From Sipunculus nudus (taxonomy: Eukaryota > Annelida > Sipuncula > Golfingiida > Sipunculidae), in contig CM049317.1 of assembly GCA_026874595.1 (NCBI GenBank), positions 18,561,882 to 18,625,881 on the forward strand: a DNA stretch of 64,000 nt, in the 5' to 3' direction. Below are positions 42,801 to 53,537 of this stretch, in pieces. How positions within the stretch are numbered: position 1 is the stretch's first letter; every line of letters starts with the position of its first letter. Position numbers and translations under genes: made by a program. Below the pieces are notes generated by a model that made no database searches, was not told the DNA's origin, and was given only the letters and a program-made list of their open reading frames with translations.

Positions 42801-43149
42801 TCAATGAAGTTTCTTGGATTCTCCGCTGCGATCGTGGGTAGCTTGTGCTGCGGATATTTCCTCCCATGCTTGGTATATAAGAAACAGGGGAATAACGATC
42901 CATAGAGCGTTGAGGAAAACAAAGTAAAACCAGAAGTACAGGGGATGGAACATCTCGCTGTGAGTGAAGCCCTCCTTGAACTCTGTGGTGAAGTACAAGA
43001 CATCTCCGTAAAGCTGACACAGGGAGAGCACTAGCTGAACTGGATAGCGGTATGAACTCTTGTTGATCAAGGCATAAGCAGCCAGGAAGGACAATGGACC
43101 GTCGACGAAAGCAGTGATGGTCTCCATGCACACTACGAACGTGTCTTGG
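42801..43149 (-). CDS. EBP: EBP coding exon 3
   Basis: Acceptor CCTTCCAG|CC. Encodes VCMETITA, YGDVLYF and HPLYFWFYFVFLNALW, ending at the stop next to 42801. Confidence 0.95.
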
Positions 43150-44701
43150 CTGGAAGGTAAAAATAATTATTTATATTTTTTCCCTGATATGGCTAATTAT
43201 AATTATCAACACATGTAAGCTAAGATTCCTTATGTACAGAATGCAGAAAAGAGATTCTGGTACAACAACATGCATTTTTTTCTTTGTGTTGCTCCAGGAT
43301 AACATGTGGAACCAGCTAAAATATTTTTATTTAGCGATATGTTTTGTCAGATATGCATTCTGCATGCTGGATACACATTCTGTAAATAAGGAATTTTAGC
43401 TGTAATAAAAGATTTTCCAAAAGCAGCACAAAAGTGGTCCCCTGACCATGATGCTAACTAATATAACTATTATACTGTGCCCTGACATCAAATGTGAATT
43501 TACAGCCAGCTATTCACTGGTTTTAATAGTAGAACTTATATGTGATATTTGGCTTACACTGGGTACATATTTATGACCTGCAGTTAATCATTGCTAAAAA
43601 AATATGCTTATAATGTACTTATGATGCATCAGCTTGTATATTTTTAATCTGTTTATAAACACAGCACATTTGCCCATGTTAACAAACAGTTAAACCATGA
43701 GATCAGATGTGGTTGGTTAAGCACTAGCTGTACTTTTGTATTCTTAATATTTTTTTTGTAGGAGGTAACCGCCTAGGGATCCTCAAACATGAAAATTTCC
43801 ACCAGTCTCAAGCCTGGAAAAAGTAGGAGGGTTATCAATAATTTGCCTTACAGAAACCATATCCATATTTTACAAAATTCTGATCTAATTTCTGGTATAC
43901 AATTGAATTGGGTGATAATCTTGAATCTTAAATAAAGTTATATCCTTGAAAAAAGCCTCTAGCTTCAACAGTTACTGTTAAATAGTCCAAATTATATATT
44001 TATTGCTGTGTTGATAAGGTACCTTATGTTCCAGTCCATAACTTTCACAAATTATAGTTTTCCTTAAATTCTTAAAGGAACAGTCAAAATGACCCAGTTT
44101 TGGGTTTGAACTCAGGGACTGGACCAGATCCTGATCAGGGTTTAGGCCAGACTGAACACCATTTATTGCCGTATATAAGGAAACATAGACTCACCTGGCA
44201 TAACGACTGTCTCCTTTACTGTATTCTTTCCCTGTTAATTAAAAATAAATAAAATCTAATTACAGTAAAATACATCACTGATGAGACCTTGCAGTCAACC
44301 TGGATCTAATATATTTTTTTTTCACTACAATCATTCCCTTAATTAATTATATAAAATTCAATTAAATAAAATAATGTACCATATATGATGTTATTGAACG
44401 TAATACTGATTTCATTTTAAATGAGTATTATATCATAAATCCTGATCATACATTACTAAACAGATATCTCATTTGCTTTAAAAATGCATACATAGGTGCC
44501 ATAAATATTTAACTTAAATCTTAAGTGTTTATAAATATAAATAGTTTATAAAAGTAAAGTCTATTATTACAGTTAAGGAAGTACATTTCCTTGGTACTCA
44601 TACTTATATTTCAATACATCTTTCTGTGCACTTGTACTCAACCTAAAAACATTCAAATTGCATAATGTTGCATTTAGACAGTACTTGTCAAAATACTCAC
44701 G

Positions 44702-44763
<62 letters not shown>

Positions 44764-47700
44764 GTACTTTTGTTTCATTTTAGTATAGATCTCATTGGTG
44801 TCATAACCGTGAATAATAATAGTATTACAGTAATTGCCTCCATCAGAAGGATATGCTTTTATCCCTGTTGTGTGTTTGTTCACAAACATAACTTAAGCAA
44901 TCATGAACAGAATCTCTTGAAATTTTCAAAGAATTTTAGGAATGGGCCAAGGAAGAATTTATTGAATTTTGGTGTGGATCAAGCACACAATCAAGGTTCA
45001 GTTACATCATCAAGGAATATTCACAAATACAATGTATGTACAGTCGCTAACACATTAATGAAGGAGGGATAAAGGGCTGAATAAGTGAATGCAAACACAT
45101 GGCAGAGGCTTGCATTCCTTAGCATGCAGATTTCTAGATTAAAAATATAATGCAAGTTCTGTTCTGTAGAAATTTAATGTAGACGGACATACAAAAGTTT
45201 TGGTTTTAATAGAAGCACCTGACAAACTGCAGGTCTCAACTAGAACTGTAGTCAGAGCCTACATATGCCTCCACAGGATTGTTGACAAAAACTTTCTTGT
45301 GTTCCTAACTTCCTATGTACTAATTGTCAGAGTTCACAGGTGAGTCCCAGAAAAAGCCGGACCTAATACAATGAATAGCCCAACAATGAAGGAATCATTT
45401 AAAGTAAAAATATATAGTGGTGATTTCCTTGAAATGCTACAACTTTCCGATTTAAAGTTTGAAAGCTGATATAAGTGGTATTGGATGTCCAACACTGCCA
45501 AACGAGATGAGGTTTATTTTGAGTAGAAATGAAATCTGGTGGAGGGGCATATCATATTTAAATGTATAACAAATCTAAAATTTCCGCAATGTTCAAGATT
45601 GAAGAGTATGAGAGAGTGAGAGCATTTATTCATCAAATCTGCTAAGCAAGTAGAGTTCAATTTCAAATCAATCATTCACTTATTTCATAAATTATATTTC
45701 CATAAATTTAACTGCCAATTTATAAAATTTTCCTTCAAATTCCAAACAGAAACCAGATCTGTACAGTGGATCACTATCAGTAGTCCTTAATGAATTTTTT
45801 CCCCATCTGGGTAATCTAGACTTATATTCAGATGAATGCTAAGTGCATGGGAAAAAGTTCAGACAAACATTCCCAAATCATAATATATGTGACACCTATC
45901 TATTCCAGAAGGCTGGACTAATTAAATGTGTGTAGACCTGTTCAACCGGAATAATGTAATAAAAGAACCAGTATGTATAATTAACAAGTGACACCTGTCA
46001 CACGGTAACCTCCCCAGCCATACAATACACTCAATATTTCTATTTAAATGATTATTTCTCAGATTAATATCAGAACTCAAGTTGTATTTAATAAGGATTA
46101 ATTCAAAATTCTGAACAATTTGAAATTATGCATAAATTACTTATTTCAGCATTATTTCAAATTGACAGTTACATTTATGCATCCTGTAATATTTTATATG
46201 ATGATACAATGGTGGGGTTGGCGATGTCCCCACCTGTATCACATACAGGTACTGTTTGTGGTGATGACAATGTTCCAAGACCAGTTTGATGATAGAAGTC
46301 TTTATTCAATAGCAAGTGGTCTGGGACAGTCTCTCTCTCTGAGAGAGCCACCAAGTCTCTCTGCTGAGAGAAAAGCCAAGTCTCTCTCAAAGCGCGCACT
46401 ACAGATAGTTTTGTTACAAAGCTGTCATGTGACATATGAGACATGCATATCCTTATTTCTGCATTTCGTCATAAAAGCTAAACCTTATTGGATGACCCAA
46501 AGTAGGTCACAATTACATCAGATTTGTAAGTATACTTCCTTACTTTCCTGTGATCTGATTGACCAAAAGTTCTATGGAAATTCCCAAGTCTGACCCGACA
46601 TACATCCAGTTATAGATCTATGAGCTGGGAGTCCTATTCTCAGACTTGTATAAACATGATTTGATAAATTAATCACAGAAACCAATTTAGAGCTAATTTG
46701 TGAGAGTACATTTAGGCTCAACAAACATACTGAATTACCATTAGATACTAGCTCGTCTGATGACCATTAATAATTCTTTTACTCTCTCTTAAGATCAGAA
46801 AAGACTGAAACCAAGATTTGTCTGCATTTGTTTCTGAAGTAAATTTAGATTTTAAATAATGAAATATTGAAATATTCCTTCAAACATGTGTCAAGTACAG
46901 GGTTGGTTTTCTTCCAGAAGAAATGAATTTCTTCAGAGACATTGGAAGAAATTGGAGGAAATGGGGTTTCCTCCACTTTCTTCCGGAAGTATTGGATGAA
47001 AGTGGAATTTAGTGGACAGTAAGAATGATGGTGTGATTTACAAAAACAAATCAGATATTTGAACTATTTCTTTTGAATAAAATTAAACAATATGACTTTT
47101 AATCAGTGTACAGGAACAATGCTCTGATTAATCTTAATATAATTATGTTAGTTTTATTCTAAAAGTTTTGCCAAAATTGCAGCAGATTGGTGCATTTCAA
47201 CTATTTAAGTATGTAGTGATGCATAGTGACTGTCACAAATAAGCCCTTTCCTACTCCATAACAAAAATTTGTCACATTTAAAATTAAATATACTAAAATT
47301 TATATATATATATATATTCTTTATTATTGCTGTACAGATGTGAATGAACAATTACATTATCTTCTTGTTAGTAGTTTTTCTTTCAGGTTGTTGTTTTCTT
47401 TTATGAGTTTTATCATTTTAGAGAAAACTTTAAAATAAAAAAACAAAACTTGAAATTTATCATTTGTAACAAATGAATGAAAATATATTTTTCACATTCA
47501 TTAATAATTCATTAAAATAAAAACTAAAAAATACATAATTTATTTTAAAAAAAGCTACACCAACATTTATTTGGACTTTTGCGTGATGCATTAAGCAAAC
47601 TATAATTATATGATAAAATTTGTAATTAAAAATTCAAAAATACAACATTTTGCATTTTTGGATGTACAGCATATTAAACTTACAGACAGATGAACGGACG

Positions 47701-48026
47701 GACATGAGTACACTTCAAAAATGTATGTCATACTTACACATCTGAGCCAAGAAAGTCTGTTGCCCTGGAAACGTCTTGTGGAAGACGCTGAAATAACCTT
47801 CAATGATGCAATGGATGAGACCACAGCAGATAAACCAGACCAGTTTGAGACTGTCCCCCATATTCAACTTGCACCGACTTGAACCATAGAAAAAAGTCAG
47901 GACAACCACAACGGCCATGAAGCCGAAAAAACCCGACAAAATCTCTGGTATGGTGCTCTCATTTGGGATGTAATGTGGGAGTTCCAGGTCCCGGGGATAG
48001 TAGGGGTGCTGCACGTTTTTTGCCAT
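42801..48026 (-). CDS. EBP: Emopamil-binding protein, sterol delta8-delta7 isomerase
   Basis: Minus-strand exons 48026-47738, 44231-44195 and 43149-42801 give 224 aa (human EBP 230 aa). The phase-1 split codon T|GG restores Trp97 in QMWKEYSKGDSRYA, and AG|C restores Ser109. EXPERA-type multi-spanning ER membrane enzyme that shifts the sterol double bond from C8 to C7. Active-site family residues are visible: H72 and E76 (CGLIHCIIEGYF), E118 and T121 (VCMETITA), and N189/W192 in YFWFYFVFLNALW. Against the vertebrate pattern, the Trp before GPLS is Asp125 here. The C-terminus KKLH is compatible with ER retention (inference). Start ATG in GAAGATGG context. EBPL is less likely, given the strong match to EBP motifs. 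Confidence 0.96.
43150..44194 (-). other. EBP intron 2
   Basis: AT-rich and non-coding. Near 43750-43775 it has GGAGGTAACCGCCT after a T run, which matches the tail of SINE family 1 (17138-17152); an isolated tail fragment. Confidence 0.55.
44195..44231 (-). CDS. EBP: EBP coding exon 2, 37-bp microexon
   Basis: Acceptor TTAACAG|GG, donor CCAG|GTGAGT. Encodes KEYSKGDSRYA with split codons at both ends. Required to connect exons 1 and 3 in frame, and matches the family's WKEY-KGDSRY segment. Confidence 0.93.
44232..47737 (-). other. EBP intron 1
   Basis: Non-coding. Contains (AT)n at 44705-44759, a block of TCTCTCT/GAGAGA words at 46328-46390 and purine/pyrimidine-rich TTCTTCC/GGAAGAA words at 46910-46995. 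The open frames here are unsupported. Confidence 0.6.
44705..44759. repeat. (AT)n microsatellite
   Basis: Long TA run; it creates false Ile/Tyr ORFs on both strands. Confidence 0.97.
47738..48026 (-). CDS. EBP: EBP coding exon 1
   Basis: ATG at 48026; 96 codons plus one base. Contains HPYYPRDLELPHYIPNE, a first membrane span (GFFGFMAVVVVLTFFYG) and the catalytic H72/E76 span. Donor ATGT|GTAAGT. Confidence 0.95.
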
Positions 48027-48397
48027 CTTCTCTGGACTGAGATCTGTTGCTGCCTAAGTCCTGAACGTCCGGACACTTCTGGTTACCGGGGCCGTATGGT
48101 TCGTTCATCGTCCGATGCCGGTTATCGCCAATCAGATGGCAAAGTACAGCCGCTGCTGCCATCTGTCGGCGATTCCGTTTACAACTGTTGTACATTTTGC
48201 ACAGTCCTGCCATCTGTGGACGAATTTTAAAAATAATTCTAGGATGAACTTGTGACACCTTTCCGAGAAGTTACCACTTCCCGGTGTTTTTGTAATATGT
48301 CATGTGCTGCCATCTCGGAGCAGATCAATTCATTACAAGACAGTTCAATTCTATTTTCTTTTCTTATATCATATCAATTTGCTACTGGAGAATAAAT

Positions 48398-48467
<70 letters not shown>

Positions 48468-48556
48468 TTAATATTGGGAAATGAATTTTCATCCAAATAT
48501 AAATTGTTTTGTCTGTATCTCTAATATATTATAAAAAATGCCAAACATTACATAAT

Positions 48557-48610
<54 letters not shown>

Positions 48611-49196
48611 TTATTTATTTATAATAATTAATGAATAATTTATAATAAATTAAATAACCAGTTTAGAAAAAATATGTAGGAAGTTACGTGTAATATTATT
48701 AACAGAATACTATTCTGTTTGATAAACGAAACATATGCAAAGTAATATATTGTTAACTGGCATATTACGATAACTGAAAATATTCAAAAGACCGCAAAAA
48801 TACATTTAAATAAGGATAATTTTTAAATAAATTGTTTTTCACCTGCATACAAAAAAAATGTGATGGTATTTTTGTCATGATAAATATTATTTACAATTAC
48901 ACGGGATACATTTAGGATAAAAATTTCCTCCTCTAAGTAAAGCCGAAATTGTAAGGAGGGGAGTTAGCATCCAGGCTTCAGGCAGATAGATGACTCTGGG
49001 TAACAAAGACAGGAAAACAAATTTGTTAGAAATAAAAAAAGATGAAACTTTATTCATTTAGCATACATTATAGCATTGACTGTACGATTGACTGCACCAA
49101 GTAAACCATAAAGTCACATTACCCGTCCATCAGTAACAGCTGGAACCAGAATTTCGGTCTAGTCTGCTAGTATGCAAGGAGGCTATTTCCTTTCAG
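48027..49196. other. EBP 5' region and divergent intergenic segment
   Basis: Immediately above EBP the DNA is GC-richer (48030-48280), compatible with its 5' UTR/promoter. (AT)n tracts follow at 48404-48450 and 48559-48606. No TATA box could be assigned. Confidence 0.5.
48404..48606. repeat. Pair of (AT)n microsatellites
   Basis: TA runs at about 48404-48450 (with a short outlier to 48470) and 48559-48606, separated by ordinary AT-rich DNA. Confidence 0.95.
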
Positions 49197-49313
49197 GCAA
49201 TACTTCCGGCAAAGTACGAGTGCACCTGAGACAAACATCGAGTGAGCGACAGAACCGGGAGACACAGAAAGAAATAACATTGGAAGATCATCTACGAAAG
49301 GAGCATCTTTCTG
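49197..49313 (+). CDS. Putative exon of an unrecognised + strand gene
   Basis: Acceptor-like CTATTTCCTTTCAG ends at 49196 and a strong donor TCTGT|GTAAGT starts at 49314. One frame is open throughout and reads VRVHLRQTSSERQNRETQKE, then ITLEDHLRKEHLSV; the other two have stops. TTCCGGC near its start resembles an ETS core, so it could instead be a first exon or 5' UTR driven by a promoter shared with EBP. No family recognised, no ATG, next exon not identified. Confidence 0.3.
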
Positions 49314-49441
49314 TGTAAGTCCTGTTAACATTTTCTATCAGTAAAATTTACTGTGTTATTGTTTGATTAAAAATATTACTAAACTGAAAGTAAAATAATG
49401 GGAGCGAGTATAGAATCCGGTCTACCTGGGAGTGGGAGATT

Positions 49442-49660
49442 GCTGCAGTCTGCAGGGCTGACATATAGTAAATAATGATCAAGCGCTGCAGCCTGTGGTG
49501 GGGAGAGTCTATACTATGCAAGCTTGCACGGATCCTTGCAAACCCCTTGGACACTTATATGCCTTGTGTAGCGTGAGGACACCAAACAACCCCCACATAT
49601 TATCATTGATACAGATGCTTAGACTGTTGGGACAAAAAATTTTGCTGAATGATCAGCATG
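49442..49660 (+). repeat. Inverted duplication, arm A1
   Basis: Matches 50912-51135 in reverse: CGCTGCAGCCT, GGGGAGAGTCTATA, GCGTGAGGACACCAAACAA, ACAGATGCTTAGAC and GAATGATCAG. Both copies contain related open frames (GRVYTMQACTDPCKP here, GRVYIIQVCTDLYKP in the other), but no family is recognised. Confidence 0.8.
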
Positions 49661-49774
49661 GCCCGGAACCAGTTGTTTCGTCACCACAGTCATTTCGTCA
49701 CCAAAGGAAATTGGTGATGAAGTGACCGTCAGGATAGGTGAGGTGGGTCTTGGCTAGTCCGCCACGTAAGGACT

Positions 49775-49839
49775 CCATTTATCTGTGATATGGAGTCCGA
49801 CCGTTTAGCCGTGAGAGTTCACCCTGCCGTACATGGAGG
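49775..49839 (+). repeat. Inverted duplication, arm B1 (left piece)
   Basis: TTTATCTGTGATATGG and GAGAGTTCACCCTGC match the reverse of about 51815-51890. Continues at 50475 after the inserted element. Confidence 0.78.
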
Positions 49840-50007
49840 GGTTTAGGGACATGGAGGGGTTTCGGCCGCCAGCTGCAATGGCCCACAAGCCCGTATTAAC
49901 TCTGTCAAGTCAACCATATCGGCCGCGGGAAGAACTAGGCCACCATATCGGCCGCCGCCTCCTCATTATACGTTTCATTGGATAAGCTATAGTCTCTCTC
50001 TCTCTCC

Positions 50008-50038
<31 letters not shown>

Positions 50039-50466
50039 TATATTGTATATATAATGTATGTATAAATATATACATATGCATTATATCATATAGAATAAAA
50101 CAAGTATTTACATGCATATATTTTATATAAAGTAAATATGATTATATTTGATATAAAAATGAATGCATGTATTAATATAAATGTATATATATATATATAT
50201 ATATTTATATCTATATAAATAAACATATAATATTTATATTAAATATATATATATTGTATGAATCTGATGTATTATTTTCAAGTACTTCATGTCTAAAACT
50301 GTACATGAATTTCTGCGGCCGATATGGTTGACTTGACAGAGTTAATACAGGCCTATGGTCCATTGCAGCTGGCGGCCGATGTTGCGTCCCGCTAGGCGCC
50401 GGGGGCCGATATGGTCCATTTGAGGCCGGCGGCCGATGTTGATGGCGGCCGATATGTCCCTTTACC
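49840..50466. mobile_element. hAT-like non-autonomous element, 627 bp, CATGGAGG target duplication
   Basis: Ends GGTTTAGGGACAT and ATGTCCCTTTACC are inverted (12 of 13 match). CATGGAGG lies at 49832-49839 and 50467-50474. The uninterrupted counterpart is present in reverse near 51833 (TACATGGAGGGACCTG), acting as an empty site. Subterminal zones carry repeated CGGCCGCC words and an inverted segment (CTGTCAAGTCAACCATATCG against its reverse at 50323). The centre is microsatellite DNA. Confidence 0.8.
49993..50040. repeat. (CT)n microsatellite
   Basis: Interrupted CT runs in the centre of the 627-bp element. Confidence 0.95.
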
Positions 50467-50474
50467 CATGGAGG

Positions 50475-50650
50475 GACCTGTAACATGAATTACCACTGCT
50501 TGTTGTGTGATAGAGAAACAACTTGTATTTATATATAGAAATAAACTTTTTATGTATCAAATTAAATCGATATATCACCTTTATGTGCGCAGGTCTGTAA
50601 ATGTTTTTTATCTTTTGAACTGCCAGGGTTCAGTTGTTGCATGCCAACTG
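50475..50650 (+). repeat. Inverted duplication, arm B1 (right piece)
   Basis: ACCTGTAACATGAA, TTGTTGTGTGATAGAGAA, ATATATAGAAATAAACTT and GTTCAGTTGT match the reverse of about 51670-51826. Confidence 0.78.
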
Positions 50651-50911
50651 GACACTGCCGGAAAAGGAATCCCATGCAAATGGGTGGGCAATCTATGCAA
50701 AAGATGAATTCAGGGGGGCTTTTCCCAGGAATGCCAGTGCCGTGCACTTGGATAGACCATATTTTCATAAACAGCCTTCCCATCATACATTGCGTGTTGT
50801 CAATGATGCTAATTTCCTAGTGGCTGTTCCAACTTGAAGGCTCCTGCGGCCTGACGGAGACGAAGTAATATCTGACTTCATTGAAAGTAAGTGTCCGTAC
50901 TTTATTACATA

Positions 50912-51135
50912 CTGATCATTCGTCGAAAGTTTTGGTACCAACGGAGTCTAAGCATCTGTAACAATTATAATATGTGGGGTTTGTTTGGTGTCCTCACGCT
51001 TCACAAGGCATATATACGTGTCTGAGGGTTTGTACAGATCCGTACAAACTTGGATAATATAGACTCTCCCCGCCAGAGGCTGCAGCGCTTGTAATCGTTT
51101 ACTATATATGTCAGCGCTGCAAGACTGCAGCAAGG
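50912..51135 (-). repeat. Inverted duplication, arm A2
   Basis: Reverse partner of 49442-49660, ending close to a further inverted repeat at 51144. Confidence 0.8.
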
Positions 51136-51143
51136 TCTTGGCC

Positions 51144-51655
51144 TGGCACTAGACCCAGTTATGGCTCTGTTGTAAACAGAGCCACAGGTCCCTGCCTTCA
51201 TTTATCTAGCCAACAGGAGTAGGCTACACCTGATGTTGGGTGCCAATCCCAGTGCCCCTGTGCGATTGTTTTAAGCAGCAGTGTGCATACATGTGTTACA
51301 TCATCACTGGTGGCATAATGTCGAGTGTCCTGTAACTTGACCACTGGATACACACAACCACTGCCTACAGGCAGCCATTGTCACCAAGGTAACACACTGG
51401 ATTGTTTCAGCTGGCCAGGCGCATGTATCACATTTCAGCTGGGTGCACCAGTAATTTGGCAGTGATGATGTAAAACATGCTGTGCACACTTGACTAGCCT
51501 GAAACAATCACCAGCCAATCACCCGGGCTTAACCCGGGCTAAATGTACCTAAAGTGGGTACAACATTGTCACCTGCATTTGCTCCTGTCCACCAGATAAA
51601 TGAAGGCATGGACCTGTTGCTCTTTGTTAACAACAGAGCCACAACTGGGTCTACC
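51144..51655. mobile_element. Palindromic foldback segment D
   Basis: Outer arms AGACCCAGTT(A/G)TGGCTCTGTTGT and CCTTCATTTATCT (51147-51212) are inverted at 51590-51652. Inner arms TTACATCATCACTGGTGGCA (51298) and GGCAGTGATGATGTAAAACA (51464) are inverted too. It sits between arms A2 and B2. No ORF of note. Confidence 0.7.
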
Positions 51656-51659
51656 TGTT

Positions 51660-51895
51660 GCGCATACTACAACTGAACTCCGGCATTTCGAAGGATAAAA
51701 TACATTTACATAAAGGTTATATATCATTATAATTTGATACATATTAAGTTTATTTCTATATATGAATACAAGATTGCTTCTCTATCACACAACAAGAAGT
51801 GATATTTCATGTTACAGGTCCCTCCATGTACTGCAGGGTGAACTCTCACTGCCAGAAGGTCAGACACCATATCACAGATAAATGTAGTCAGTACA
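51660..51895 (-). repeat. Inverted duplication, arm B2 (uninterrupted)
   Basis: Reverse match to both pieces of B1 with no intervening element; it preserves the empty insertion site TACATGGAGGGACC. Confidence 0.8.
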
Positions 51896-52866
51896 TGTCT
51901 CGCTGCATGGGAGAAGGTGGAAAATGATACAATGTTCCACGAACCATGGTCCACATGATTTTTCCATTTATTTTGGTAAAATCAAAATTTCAGGCTTAAT
52001 TGTTGCAAGAACCAACAGATGTGAGAGACCGACTAATTTATTTCGCAAATATTATTGATGAAATAAAATAATATTACTTAACGATGCAGTTAAGTCACAT
52101 TAAAGCAACACCACTGAACCTTATCATGGGGCAACCAAAGTGGATAGGGAGATATGATGTCACAGAGACTCAATTGTGCCAAATGACAACTTGGGTGGGG
52201 GTGCCAGGTCTTTGCTCATGGTGCCTGGAGTGTGTGCTGCAGCCTCTTTGGTCATGAATATTGAAATTTTTTTTGCCTCTGTGATGTCAGATGTAGCTAA
52301 ATTTATTGGCTACAGCTCTGAAAAGGATTAAAGGGACATAAACAGGAGTAATACTGTACCCATTATTTCACATTATCAGTTCAGTTTTGCTTTATACAAA
52401 AGTTTCCTAACAAAACCATCATAGCACACAATCTCAGTTCACGCACACAGCTGTTTAACACCTTGGATGGCTCTGTGTGTTAGTAAACACAGCTCTCCTG
52501 TCTGTTTACCATAACAAGGCAATGTGACTGGAGGTCTGAATATGAACATCAACACATGAAGTTTTAGCCAGCAGGAATATCTATTACATTCTTTGGCCTA
52601 GTCAGTCGAGGCATCTCTTGATTGACATGTGTTATGGTTCTGCGATGCACACATTCCCATGCGCTGTGTTTGTGTTGACACCTGTGATCGCGCCTGATAC
52701 ACTGTTTTTAACACTCGTTTACAGGAGTATGTAAAAGGTTTCAAGGCAATACTTTGGCAGGTACAGATTTATTTTAAAGGGAAGAAGCTGTTTTTCCAGT
52801 TAATTCAGCATGCTTTATAGGTGAATGGGCCCCTTTAATGAAAGGGTGTGCTCCATTTTTGAGATA
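51896..52866. other. Non-coding stretch
   Basis: No repeat or gene recognised with confidence. Composition is less AT-rich than average. Confidence 0.4.
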
Positions 52867-53202
52867 CAGTCAAGCCCACTTGGTGTCATATCAGTAAATT
52901 GAAAATCCTGTCTATTGTCATATAAATCAGAAATCCCTAACTATTTCACATAAATATACAAGGGTATGTAAATCTGACCATGTAATATCATTGAATATTG
53001 TCATAATTCTGTTTATTGTCATGCTTGGAACCCTTGCCGGTGATACCAGTGCGCAGTTAATATCAAATGCCAACAAATCCAGCCAAGAGGCTGTTGTGGA
53101 ACAGGTGTATAAAAAATTTAAGACTAAGTGTCTCTTTCCCATGCAGGCCAGACCTGGTGCAGTGATCAATACATGCATGTCACTCAACGTCAGTTAGCTA
53201 AT
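52867..53202 (+). mobile_element. Single arm of the Tc1/mariner-like foldback family
   Basis: Starts TA|CAGTCAAGCCCACTTGGTGT and follows the left arm of 34960-36111 through CTGTTTATTGTCATGCTTGG and GCGCAGTTAATATCA to a segment like GTGCAGTGAT..GTCACT..GTTAGCTAATTA. No opposite arm, so truncated. The open frame over it is not a gene. Confidence 0.72.
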
Positions 53203-53537
53203 TATTTTTTAAGGAAAAAATGTTAATCCATTGTTAATTGATAATAGTTTTTTTATTTTTTTTTTTATAACAAGGGTAATGCTTTTTCAGTAATTCCTGA
53301 ATTGAATCAATTGATGCCTTTGAAATAATGTCAATAATGGAGTGTCAATCTTTTAAAATTCTTCCATCCGCCAGGTCATTGTTAAATTCTCTGCATGGCA
53401 TCTTCCCGCATAAGCCTATATTTGATGGAAATAGATCTCGATCGTCACTATCCTGAAAGGCCTGTAAGTTTTATTAATTGGGGTTAGTCTTATTAACAGT
53501 ATACTTGACAATTTTGAATAGTACAGAATTGCTGTTT

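Noticed and set aside
44665-45072. 135-residue ORF near the (AT)n tract in EBP intron 1
   Set aside because: It starts in a (YI)n run from the microsatellite; no splice or domain support.
46120-46593. 157-residue + strand ORF in EBP intron 1
   Set aside because: No family resemblance, composition like the surrounding intron, and it runs through a TCTCTC/GAGAGA low-complexity block.
47973-48230. 85-residue + strand ORF antisense to the EBP start
   Set aside because: It overlaps EBP exon 1 and the 5' region; no recognisable domain.
50619-50837. 73-residue open frame with possible acceptor
   Set aside because: It partly overlaps inverted repeat B1 and matches no family; kept only as a remark under the 49.2-kb exon.
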